Source: Bacteroidota bacterium (GTDB lineage: Bacteria; Bacteroidota; Bacteroidia; Cytophagales; Cyclobacteriaceae). From it: 12,680 nt of DNA. Shown in pieces: positions 1 to 7,214 of the stretch. Numbering within the stretch: the stretch's first letter is position 1; each line of letters opens with the position of its first letter. The position numbers and the translations under genes are program-made. The stretch spans positions 1 through 12,680 of the forward strand of contig JAHEMS010000050.1 in the NCBI GenBank assembly GCA_024643595.1, read 5' to 3'. The notes beneath the pieces were generated by a model. The model had not been told where the DNA came from and made no database searches. It was given only the letters and a program-made list of their open reading frames with translations.

Positions 1-653
1 GCCCAGGGAGGAATGCCTGAGATCAGTGTCATGTTGGCATGGATCGTTTCGTCTATGATCTTATCCAGTTTTGTTTCCCACTCGTCAATGCAATTGGTGG
101 CATAACTTGGTTTTTGGTTGATCCGCAGATATGATGGTACGTGATGATTCACGATGCCAGAAAGTCTTCCGGTTTTAATGCCGGCTTTCTCATCGAGTTC
201 AGGGCTCCCCGAAAGAAATATTAAGCCTCCATCAAGGAATGATGCATTCCCGGTTTCATGCACGTAACTCAATAAAGCATTACGCGCACTGTTAATGTGA
301 TTGGGTACGGACTCTTTTGTAATTGGAATGTATTTAGTACCCGATGTTGTTCCAGATGTCTTTGCAAAATAGGCCGGCTTGCCTTTCCACAGAATGTCAG
401 ACTCGCCATGTAAAACCTTCTCAACATAGGGCTTCAATGCTTCATAGTCTCGTATTGGCACTTGCTTTTTAAACTGTTCATGGGTTTGGATAGACCCAAA
501 ATCATGCTCCCTACCGAAAAGTGTTTCTTTACCGCCTTCTATTAAGTGATTGAAAGTATTGAGTTGATATTGAACAGGTTTTAATGACCATTCTTTTGTT
601 TCTTTCGCGATGTAAGCTGCAAAAGGTTTAGCCAGTACAGAACGTATACCCAT
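1..653 (-). CDS. GH3-family (acyl-acid-amido-synthetase-like) protein, N-terminal part, cut by the left edge
   Basis: The frame runs 217 codons from an ATG at 653-651 to the window edge without a stop, so the C-terminal half or more is missing (bacterial GH3 proteins are usually about 500 residues). The product starts MGIRSVLAKPFAAYIAKETK. At residues 97-112 it has AKTSGTTSGTKYIPIT, the Ser/Thr/Gly-rich loop followed by K-x-hydrophobic-P that matches nucleotide-binding motif 1 of GH3 proteins in the adenylate-forming superfamily. Family knowledge: plant GH3 enzymes adenylate carboxylic acids such as auxin or jasmonate and couple them to amino acids. Bacterial members are common in Bacteroidota but their substrates are mostly unknown, so the substrate here cannot be named. 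No signal peptide or membrane segment is seen, so it is probably cytoplasmic. It is transcribed divergently from the protease gene. A promoter-like element at 660-690 lies almost on the start codon. Confidence 0.85.
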   Translation of the reverse strand, partial: MGIRSVLAKPFAAYIAKETKEWSLKPVQYQLNTFNHLIEGGKETLFGREHDFGSIQTHEQFKKQVPIRDYEALKPYVEKVLHGESDILWKGKPAYFAKTSGTTSGTKYIPITKESVPNHINSARNALLSYVHETGNASFLDGGLIFLSGSPELDEKAGIKTGRLSGIVNHHVPSYLRINQKPSYATNCIDEWETKLDKIIDETIHANMTLISGIPPW

Positions 654-659
654 AGCACG

Positions 660-690
660 CAAAAGTAAGGTTAACCTATCGTGGCTGCAA
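660..690 (-). promoter_or_regulatory. Bacteroidota-type promoter candidate for the GH3 gene
   Basis: Read on the minus strand, TTG (690-688) is followed after 20 bp by TACTTTTG (667-660), a full match to the -7 consensus TAnnTTTG with the expected -33 TTG. The start would fall within a few bases of the ATG at 653, implying an almost leaderless mRNA. The match is seen in the sequence; its use as a promoter is inferred. Confidence 0.45.
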
Positions 691-698
691 ACGCCTTA

Positions 699-731
699 TT
701 GCCTGACAATCCTTCCGGTTTTTTACTTTTG
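699..731 (+). promoter_or_regulatory. Bacteroidota-type promoter candidate for the HtrA-like gene
   Basis: TTG at 699-701 and TACTTTTG at 724-731 match the -33 and -7 elements of the Bacteroidota housekeeping promoter, with 22 bp between them. Transcription would start near 738, giving a leader of about 75 bases before the ATG at 815. No Shine-Dalgarno sequence precedes that ATG, as is usual in this phylum. The two promoter-like elements face opposite ways and their -33 elements lie about 10 bp apart. Confidence 0.5.
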
Positions 732-814
732 GGATAATTTTTGATTTAAATGGCACGGCATCAAGAAAAGTAACATCTCAGTGAATTGATCGTTGGAGTC
801 TTAAAATTCAGTTT

Positions 815-2248
815 ATGAATATACTTAAAACAATAGTAGTTGGATTTATTGCAGGACTGGCTGGTGCCTATGTATTCTCCACTTATCAGGCAGAAAAATT
901 GTCCCGTCAGCAAAAAGAAAAGCAATACCAGGTATCCGACTTCCAACCTGCTGAAGTTTTTAAACCCAATGTTTTGGAACCTGTTGAGTCCGGCTACTCA
1001 CCCGAAATTGTTGATTTCAGTATGGCAGCACGCAAAGCTACTCCCAGTGTCGTATACATAAACAGCATTACGCAAGGTAGATCCGCGTATACCTATTGGG
1101 ATTTACTTTTTGGTGGCAATAGTTCACAAACCCAGGTAAGCAGTGGATCAGGCGTAATCTTTACAGCTGATGGATATATTGTAACCAACAATCATGTGAT
1201 TGAATCAGCCGATAAAATTCAGGTGCTATATAATAAAAAATCATATGAAGCAGAACTGATTGGAACTGATCCCTCCACCGACCTGGCAGTGCTTAAAATA
1301 AAGGAGACAAACTTGCCCGCCATTACCATTGGAAGTTCAAAAAATCTTGCCGTTGGTGAATGGGTCCTAGCCGTTGGTAATCCCTTTTCCCTTTCCTCAA
1401 CTGTTACAGCGGGCATCGTAAGCGCTAAGGGGCGTAAGATCAATATTGTTGATGCTCGCTTCCCAATTGAATCGTTTATACAAACTGATGCCGCTATTAA
1501 TCCTGGTAATAGTGGTGGGGCGCTGGTCAATGGAAATGGGGACCTGGTGGGGATTAACACTGCTATACTTTCCAGGACAGGATCATATACAGGATATGCT
1601 TTTGCCGTACCCGTTGATATCGCTAAAAAAGTTGTGAACGATTTAATTAAACATGGCGTGGCCCAAAAAGCACTCTTTGGAGGTAAAGTTATCGAGTATG
1701 ATTATCAGAATGCCCAAAAGTTTGATCTTAATGCTAATGTAAAAGAATTTAAAGGGGTGCTCTTGGGGAAAGTGGATCGCGCCGGTGCAGCCGATGATGC
1801 AGGCTTACAGGAAGGTGACATTATTACAAAAATTAATAACATCGATATCAATAGTGAAAGCGGCTTTGAAGAAGAATTGAGTTATCGCTACCCTGGTGAC
1901 AAAATCACGGTAACGTTTATAAGAAAAGATAAAACAAACACAGCCACTGTCACCTTATTGAATAAAAATGGGGACACCAATTTGGTTAAGCGTAAAATCA
2001 TATTCGATGCAACTGTTGGAGCAAGTCTTGAAGCCGATGATTATGGTGTTAAAGTTTTTAAAATCAAAGACGGTATTTTTAAAAGACTAGGCTTGCAGGA
2101 AAACTATACGATTGTCTATATCAACAGGCAACGGGTAAAAGACCCTCAGGAAGTTATTGAGTTTTTCAGCAAGTTTAAAGGTAGGGTGTATATGGTGGGG
2201 ATCAACAGTTCGAAACAAGAAGTTCCCATTTCGTTTTACCTTCAATAA
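815..2248 (+). CDS. HtrA/DegQ-family serine protease with PDZ domains, membrane-anchored
   Basis: A 477-residue protein. Residues 4-23 form a hydrophobic segment after a single Lys with no clear cleavage site, so it is probably an inner-membrane anchor with the rest in the periplasm. A trypsin-like domain spans about 65-275 with the full HtrA triad: H127 in VTNNHVIE, D156 in DPSTDLAVL and S233 in GNSGGAL. A PDZ domain follows at about 283-384, including GLQEGDIITKINNIDI. A second PDZ-like segment at about 400-477 keeps the pattern (LGLQENYTIVYINRQRV) but lacks the usual G-D before the hydrophobic run and looks degenerate. Family role: ATP-independent degradation or refolding of damaged envelope proteins. 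It is convergent with dnaA across 16 bp, with no terminator visible there. The family is certain; whether it is DegP-, DegQ- or DegS-like is not. Confidence 0.93.
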   Translation: MNILKTIVVGFIAGLAGAYVFSTYQAEKLSRQQKEKQYQVSDFQPAEVFKPNVLEPVESGYSPEIVDFSMAARKATPSVVYINSITQGRSAYTYWDLLFGGNSSQTQVSSGSGVIFTADGYIVTNNHVIESADKIQVLYNKKSYEAELIGTDPSTDLAVLKIKETNLPAITIGSSKNLAVGEWVLAVGNPFSLSSTVTAGIVSAKGRKINIVDARFPIESFIQTDAAINPGNSGGALVNGNGDLVGINTAILSRTGSYTGYAFAVPVDIAKKVVNDLIKHGVAQKALFGGKVIEYDYQNAQKFDLNANVKEFKGVLLGKVDRAGAADDAGLQEGDIITKINNIDINSESGFEEELSYRYPGDKITVTFIRKDKTNTATVTLLNKNGDTNLVKRKIIFDATVGASLEADDYGVKVFKIKDGIFKRLGLQENYTIVYINRQRVKDPQEVIEFFSKFKGRVYMVGINSSKQEVPISFYLQ

Positions 2249-2264
2249 CGCGTAAATTTGATGC

Positions 2265-3698
2265 TTATGCAGTCATGCGGGACTTGAACTTCTTGGTCAG
2301 GTCCTCAACACTGTTTTTGAAATTCGCATCCGTCTTCATCATATCTTCTACAGACTCCAGCGCATGAATTACCGTGCTATGATCGCGGCCACCAAAGTTC
2401 TCCCCAATTAATGCTAATGTCAACTGAGTATATCGTTTGCAGAAATACATTGCCACCTGACGAGGAATAACAATTTCACGCTTCTTTATTTTACTCTTCA
2501 TCTGTTCCAGCTCAACCTTAAAGTAATCAGCTACTGTCTTTTGAATGTAGTCGACACTCACATCTGCCTGAATTTCCTTGACGATATTCTTTAATACTTC
2601 TTTGGCTAATTCCAGATCAATTTCTTTCTTCAATAAAGTGGCATGAAACAACAATGAATTCAAAACACCTTCCATGTCACGAAGGTTTGTATCAACGCTG
2701 TAAGCCAGGTATTCAGCAACCTCAGTTGGAATCTCAATTCCATCTGATTGCATTTTATTATGAATAATGGCCAGCTTTGTTTCGAAATCAGGTTCCTGCA
2801 AATCCGCTGTAAGACCCCATTTAAATCGTGAAAGTAATCGCTCCTGAAATCCCTTCAGATCCCTTGGGGGGCAATCGCTTGTCATGATAATTTGTTTTCC
2901 CGACTGATGCAACTGATTAAAAATATGAAAGAACATTTCCTGCGTCTTCTCTCGGCCAGCCAAAAACTGCACATCATCAAGAATTAATAAATCAACTTGT
3001 AGATAATAATTCTGGAATTCCTGGATTTTATGATTCTGAAGGGCATTTAAAAATTGACTGGTAAAATCATTCTGATCGATGTACAAAACAATTTTTTCCG
3101 GAAGGTTTCTTTTTATCTCGTTTCCGATGGCCTGAACTAGGTGTGTCTTACCGACACCAACGCCTCCATACAACATTAAAGGATTGAAAGAGGTGACCCC
3201 AGGCTTCTTAGCAACCGCTACGCCTGCCGAGCGCGCCAACCGATTACAGTCACCTTCAACAAAATTATCAAACGTATAATTCGGATTTAACCTCGAGTTA
3301 ACGGTCTGTGGATTGAGTGCTTTAAAACTAAAAGGAGAATAATCTTCAAGAGGGGCGTTACCATTGGCAGCTTGAAATGGATATCTTTTTGTTCCGTTGC
3401 CATTAGGGTAATTCACCATTAGCGGAGGATTCTTATGATTGCCACTATCAACAACAACTGAATATTCAAGTCTTCCATTAGGGCCCATAACCTGATGAAT
3501 CGCTTTTTTTAACACAGGAACATAGTGCTCTTCAAGCCATTCGTAAAAGAACTGTGATGGCACCTGAATGGTCAGTACGTCAGTCTCACTTTTAAGCGGA
3601 GTTATTGGTTTAAACCAGGTATTGAAGTTTTGTTCATCAACTTCTTGCCGAATTACTTCGAGACAATCACTCCATACGGTTGCACAGTCGATTACCAT
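2265..3698 (-). CDS. dnaA: Chromosomal replication initiator protein DnaA
   Basis: A 477-residue full-length DnaA, the cytoplasmic AAA+ ATPase that binds DnaA boxes and melts oriC. Domain I (about 1-85) has the NFNTWFKPI segment typical of its N-terminus. A linker of about 86-138, rich in Asn, Pro and Gly, is domain II. The AAA+ domain (about 139-372) carries Walker A GGVGVGKTH (K184), Walker B LLILDD (237-242), sensor 1 IIMTSD (270-275), box VII RLLSRF with R291 as the likely arginine finger, and sensor 2 in NLRDMEG (R340). Domain IV (about 381-477) contains the DNA-binding signature GGRDHSTV (436-443). The ATG at 3698-3696 gives the normal domain I start. It has no dnaN, rpmH or recF neighbour in the window. 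Upstream lies an AT-rich region shared with mutA. I found no canonical DnaA box there that would show autoregulation. Confidence 0.98.
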   Translation of the reverse strand: MVIDCATVWSDCLEVIRQEVDEQNFNTWFKPITPLKSETDVLTIQVPSQFFYEWLEEHYVPVLKKAIHQVMGPNGRLEYSVVVDSGNHKNPPLMVNYPNGNGTKRYPFQAANGNAPLEDYSPFSFKALNPQTVNSRLNPNYTFDNFVEGDCNRLARSAGVAVAKKPGVTSFNPLMLYGGVGVGKTHLVQAIGNEIKRNLPEKIVLYIDQNDFTSQFLNALQNHKIQEFQNYYLQVDLLILDDVQFLAGREKTQEMFFHIFNQLHQSGKQIIMTSDCPPRDLKGFQERLLSRFKWGLTADLQEPDFETKLAIIHNKMQSDGIEIPTEVAEYLAYSVDTNLRDMEGVLNSLLFHATLLKKEIDLELAKEVLKNIVKEIQADVSVDYIQKTVADYFKVELEQMKSKIKKREIVIPRQVAMYFCKRYTQLTLALIGENFGGRDHSTVIHALESVEDMMKTDANFKNSVEDLTKKFKSRMTA

Positions 3699-3783
3699 TT
3701 AAAAAAGCTATCCGTTTTTATGAATTTCCTCTTCTTTTTTTTGGGAGGGAGACAAAGGTGTAAAAAAATTAAAGAACAAAAAA

Positions 3784-3798
3784 CAAAACGATGTTTTG
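3784..3798. repeat. Short perfect inverted repeat in the dnaA-mutA intergenic region
   Basis: CAAAAC, a 3-base spacer (GAT), then GTTTTG: six-base arms, perfectly complementary. It lies 86 bp from the dnaA start and 104 bp from the mutA start. It may be a small operator or simply chance in AT-rich DNA. Nothing else in the window repeats it. Confidence 0.3.
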
Positions 3799-3874
3799 AT
3801 TATTGAGAATTTTTAACAGGCGTGGAACATGAGTAAAATCATAAAATAATTGCATTCCTCATAACTAAAATTCA

Positions 3875-3900
3875 AATTGAAAGAATTATTTCATTCAATT
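3875..3900. repeat. Inverted repeat next to the mutA start codon
   Basis: AATTGAA (3875-3881) and TTCAATT (3894-3900) are perfect 7-base arms around a 12-base loop, ending one base before the ATG at 3902. The left arm also pairs with TTCAA at 3871-3875, giving an alternative small hairpin (TTCAA-A-TTGAA). It could act as an operator or as a structure over the translation start. AT-rich composition makes chance plausible. Confidence 0.3.
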
Positions 3901-3901
3901 C

Positions 3902-5011
3902 ATGACTCCCAGCGCCTCTGAACACAATCCTGAGCTACCTTTTGATATTCCTACGTATGAAGATTGGAAAGAAATTGCGATTCAAGAATTAAACGGAGTC
4001 GATCCCGCCAAAAAACTAAACGTACGAAAAGGAGATATTGAAATTTTTCCTTTCTATTCTGTCCCAATAACGGATTCGAGGAATACTATTTCACTCAATC
4101 CTTCTGACAAATCCTATTTTGGGGCAAGAAATTGGAAAAACATACCAAAAATTTTAATTACTGACGAGACAAAGGCAAATGAAATTGCTCTTTCCCATTT
4201 AAATTCCGGAGCAGAAGGTATCCTATTCGATTGTCCATCAAAAGACATCAATCCGGTTGTCCTTCTTAATAATATCAGCCTATCTGATTGCGCCATTTCT
4301 TTTTTGATCAATGAAACTGACAGTATCTGGTTATCGAATTTTCGTGACTATGCAGAAAGTCATTTTGATAAAAGTAAAATTAATGGTGGGATCTATTGGG
4401 GAACAGGTAAATGTGACATGAGTGCTATTAGTGCTTTTTCAGATTGGCACCAATTTCACTCTTTAGGGTTAATCATCAATCCCCTTCAGGATGCAAGTGA
4501 TGAAATTGCAGTATCCCTAAAAAAGGCAGTGGATTTAATCAATGATTTCACCGAAAAAGAATTTGACGCTACAGCTATTTTAGATCAAATCTCATTTTCT
4601 GTTACGGTAGGTACGGATTTCTTTCTTGAAATCGCTAAAATAAAATCCTTACGTAATTTATGGTTCCAGATTAAATGCGCCTATAATTCTTCAAGTGTGA
4701 AAACCCTTCATATCCATACGCTTTCAAAGACCTGGATTAAGGAGGCCTTTCAGCCACATGGAAATATGATCAAGTCAACTACTTCCGCAATGGCTGCCAT
4801 TTTAGGCGGTTGTGATAGTTTGACCATCGAAGAGGAGGATGAGAACAATGAAACCATGAGAAGAATTGCCACCCATGTTTCATCGATCCTTCGGGAAGAG
4901 TCTCACTTCTCCAAAGTGGCAGATCCTACGGTTGGGTCTTATTATATCGATTCGCTAACGATGCAACTTTCTGAAAAAGCCTGGAACAAATTTCAATCTC
5001 ACATGAAGTGA
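3902..5011 (+). CDS. mutA: Methylmalonyl-CoA mutase small (non-catalytic) subunit, short form
   Basis: A 369-residue protein homologous to the barrel half of MutB. Shared blocks include FFLEIAKIKSLRNLW (231-245; MutB has FFMEIAKMRAGRVLW), an HTLSKTW block near 272, STTSAMAAILGGCDSL (292-307) and DPTVGSYYIDSLTMQL (341-356). The N-terminus (PTYEDWKEIAIQELNG) is typical of small subunits. Family knowledge: MutA pairs with MutB in a heterodimer and has lost cofactor and substrate chemistry. Here no B12-binding DxHxxG motif, no counterpart of MutB's TMYTSRPWTIRQYAGF block and no SGYHMHEAGA block are visible. The protein ends right after the barrel, whereas usual small subunits continue for roughly 80 to 250 further residues. 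Its stop overlaps the mutB start by one base, so the two are translationally coupled. The subunit identity is firm; being a naturally minimal form rather than an eroded one is inferred. Confidence 0.9.
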   Translation: MTPSASEHNPELPFDIPTYEDWKEIAIQELNGVDPAKKLNVRKGDIEIFPFYSVPITDSRNTISLNPSDKSYFGARNWKNIPKILITDETKANEIALSHLNSGAEGILFDCPSKDINPVVLLNNISLSDCAISFLINETDSIWLSNFRDYAESHFDKSKINGGIYWGTGKCDMSAISAFSDWHQFHSLGLIINPLQDASDEIAVSLKKAVDLINDFTEKEFDATAILDQISFSVTVGTDFFLEIAKIKSLRNLWFQIKCAYNSSSVKTLHIHTLSKTWIKEAFQPHGNMIKSTTSAMAAILGGCDSLTIEEEDENNETMRRIATHVSSILREESHFSKVADPTVGSYYIDSLTMQLSEKAWNKFQSHMK

Positions 5012-7134
5012 TGAAACCCGACTTTTCAAAAATAAGATACAATCAGTTCCCCAACGAAGCTTCGAGCGAAATTCATGAATCATGGATAGCTCCGGAAAAA
5101 ATTGAAATTAAACCAGAATATTCAAATAAGGATTTAATAAATAATACAATAAGATATTTTTCCGCTGGTATTCCTCCCTACCTGCGTGGCCCTTATGCTA
5201 CCATGTACACATCAAGGCCCTGGACTATCCGTCAATATGCGGGCTTCTCTACGGCAAAGGAATCGAATGAATTTTACAGGAGAAATTTAGCTGCCGGCCA
5301 AAAAGGATTATCCATTGCTTTTGATCTGGCTACTCATCGCGGATACGATTCTGATCATCCACGAGTTGCTGGCGATGTGGGCAAAGCCGGAGTTGCTATT
5401 GATACCATGCTGGATATGAAAATACTTTTTGATCAAATTCCATTGGATCAAATGTCAGTGTCCATGACAATGAATGGAGCCGTATTACCCATTATGGCTT
5501 TTTACATCGTTGCCGCTGAAGAACAGGGGGTAAAACCACACCAGCTGAAAGGAACGATTCAAAATGACATATTGAAAGAGTTCATGGTACGCAATACCTA
5601 CATATATCCACCAGCCTCTTCCATGCGAATTGTTTCAGATATTTTTTCATATTGTTCGAAGAACATGCCTAAATTCAATAGCATCAGTGTCAGCGGATAT
5701 CACATGCATGAGGCGGGTGCACCCGCTCATATTGAATTAGCGTACACGTTGGCTGATGGATTAGAATACCTCCGTGCAGGTCTAAAGGCTGGTATCGCCA
5801 TTGACGATTTCGCTCCACGCCTTTCGTTCTTTTGGGGAATAGGAATGAATTTTTTTATGGAGATTGCCAAAATGCGTGCAGGCCGTGTGTTGTGGGCAAA
5901 ACTGGTCAAACAATTTCACCCGCAAAATCCAAAATCGATGGCATTGCGTACTCATTGTCAGACATCCGGTTGGAGTTTGACCGCACAAGATCCGTACAAC
6001 AATGTAACACGGACTACTGTTGAAGCCATGGCATCGGTGCTTGGAGGAACGCAATCATTACACACTAACTCACTGGATGAGGCCATAGCACTCCCTACCG
6101 ACTTCTCTGCACGGATTGCCCGAAACACACAATTGTTCATTCAACATGAAACTGCCATAACTCAAGTGGTAGACCCATTGGGAGGATCTTATTACATAGA
6201 GTATCTGACTGAACAATTGGTTAATAGCGCCTGGTCGCTCATGGAAGAAGTAGAAGAATTAGGCGGAATGACACGCGCCATTGAAAGTGGAATTCCAAAA
6301 ATGCGTATTGAAGAAGCGGCTGCCGCCAAGCAAGCCAGAATTGATTCAGGTCGCGATATCATTGTGGGTGTCAATCGCTTTCAAACGGATGAGGTTCCAG
6401 ATTTTGAAATTCTCGAAGTGGATAATACTGCTGTAAGAAAAGAACAAATTGCGAAACTGGAAAAGTTGAAAAAGGAAAGAAATTCTGACGCCGTTAATAT
6501 CGCATTAAAAAATATTGAAGAAGCAGCCAGAAATGGGAGTCAAAATTTACTTGAACTCTCGATTATAGCGGCCCGTAGCAGGGCTACTCTGGGAGAAATT
6601 TCACTGGCATTGGAAAATGTATTCGGCCGATACAAAGCAACGATAAGATCAATTTCAGGTGTATATTCGGGTGAAATGAAAAATCAAAGTGAATTAAAAG
6701 AAGTACGTGAACTTTCTGATCGCTTTGCGGAATCTGATGGACGTAGACCACGAATTCTGATTGCTAAAATGGGACAAGATGGACATGATCGTGGCGCCAA
6801 AGTGATTGCTTCAGGTTTTGCTGATTTAGGCTTTGATGTTGATATCGGTCCATTGTTTCAAACCCCTGAAGAGGTTGCGAAGCATGCAGCAGAAAATGAC
6901 GTACATGTAATCGGTGCATCTAGCCTTGCAGCGGGACATAAAACGCTTATTCCTCAACTCATGCACGCACTGAAAAACATTGGAAGACCTGATATTAAAG
7001 TAGTTGTGGGTGGCGTAATTCCGACTCAAGACTATGATTATCTTTATAAAATTGGTGTAATGGGTATATTTGGTCCAGGAACACCGGTTTCGGTCTCAGC
7101 GAAAAAAATACTTCTTAATTTGCTAGGCGAATAG
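5011..7134 (+). CDS. mutB: Methylmalonyl-CoA mutase large (catalytic) subunit
   Basis: A 707-residue adenosylcobalamin enzyme that interconverts methylmalonyl-CoA and succinyl-CoA in the cytoplasm, serving propionate, odd-chain fatty acid and branched amino acid metabolism. The substrate-binding TIM barrel (about 30-420) has TMYTSRPWTIRQYAGF with the active-site Tyr at 66, and SGYHMHEAGA with the catalytic His at 231. A linker (about 420-575) leads to the B12-binding domain (about 578-707). That domain has MGQDGHDRGAK with the cobalt-ligand His at 592, GASSLAAGH, and the terminal GGVIPTQDY and FGPGTP loops. All key residues are present and the length is normal. The ATG at 5011 was chosen over the in-frame GTG three bases upstream because it gives the common TGATG overlap with mutA. 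Neither the epimerase nor the MeaB/ArgK GTPase gene is in the window. Confidence 0.97.
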   Translation: MKPDFSKIRYNQFPNEASSEIHESWIAPEKIEIKPEYSNKDLINNTIRYFSAGIPPYLRGPYATMYTSRPWTIRQYAGFSTAKESNEFYRRNLAAGQKGLSIAFDLATHRGYDSDHPRVAGDVGKAGVAIDTMLDMKILFDQIPLDQMSVSMTMNGAVLPIMAFYIVAAEEQGVKPHQLKGTIQNDILKEFMVRNTYIYPPASSMRIVSDIFSYCSKNMPKFNSISVSGYHMHEAGAPAHIELAYTLADGLEYLRAGLKAGIAIDDFAPRLSFFWGIGMNFFMEIAKMRAGRVLWAKLVKQFHPQNPKSMALRTHCQTSGWSLTAQDPYNNVTRTTVEAMASVLGGTQSLHTNSLDEAIALPTDFSARIARNTQLFIQHETAITQVVDPLGGSYYIEYLTEQLVNSAWSLMEEVEELGGMTRAIESGIPKMRIEEAAAAKQARIDSGRDIIVGVNRFQTDEVPDFEILEVDNTAVRKEQIAKLEKLKKERNSDAVNIALKNIEEAARNGSQNLLELSIIAARSRATLGEISLALENVFGRYKATIRSISGVYSGEMKNQSELKEVRELSDRFAESDGRRPRILIAKMGQDGHDRGAKVIASGFADLGFDVDIGPLFQTPEEVAKHAAENDVHVIGASSLAAGHKTLIPQLMHALKNIGRPDIKVVVGGVIPTQDYDYLYKIGVMGIFGPGTPVSVSAKKILLNLLGE

Positions 7135-7162
7135 ATTTACCTTTTCGGTTTACTACGTATTC

Positions 7163-7196
7163 CTTTTATCATCACCACTTTGGAGATGATTAAAAG
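7163..7196. repeat. Imperfect inverted repeat (hairpin) between mutB and the CHAT gene
   Basis: CTTTT-ATCATC-a-CCA-ctt-TGG-a-GATGAT-t-AAAAG folds into 14 base pairs with one A/A mismatch, one bulged T and a 3-base loop. A competing stem, CCACTTT (7175-7181) with AAAGTGG (7193-7199), uses part of the same sequence, so the two cannot form together. No T run follows on the plus strand, so it is not a standard intrinsic terminator. It starts 28 bases after the mutB stop and ends 18 bases before the first ATG of the CHAT gene. It could be a processing or stability hairpin, a weak terminator or an operator. Confidence 0.5.
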
Positions 7197-7214
7197 TGGC
7201 ATCAGCCAATAGAA

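Larger units (their letters stand above)
3699..3901. other. Divergent intergenic region between dnaA and mutA
   Basis: 203 bp, strongly AT-rich, with homopolymer A and T runs and one G-rich patch (GGGAGGGAGA, 3743-3752). It must hold the dnaA and mutA promoters, but no full TAnnTTTG element with a spaced TTG was found for either gene. No TTATCCACA-type DnaA box is present on either strand, so it does not look like oriC. It contains the inverted repeats listed separately. Confidence 0.6.

Noticed and set aside
1219..1560. 113-codon open frame on the minus strand opposite the protease domain
   Set aside because: It overlaps the conserved H127-S233 region of the HtrA gene antisense, and its composition is that of a reverse-strand shadow.
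3753..3779. Possible dnaA promoter (minus strand TTTG with an upstream TTG)
   Set aside because: The TA lies four bases rather than two from TTTG, and the distance to the upstream TTG does not fit the consensus, so it was not annotated.
6417..6425. AGTGGATAA, one mismatch from a DnaA box; also TTATCCACC at 11349-11357
   Set aside because: Isolated, inside conserved coding sequence of mutB and the CHAT gene, far apart and not clustered; expected by chance in a window of this size.
7163..7196. Hairpin as an intrinsic terminator for mutAB
   Set aside because: No T run follows the stem on the plus strand and the stem is not GC-rich, so it was called only as an inverted repeat.
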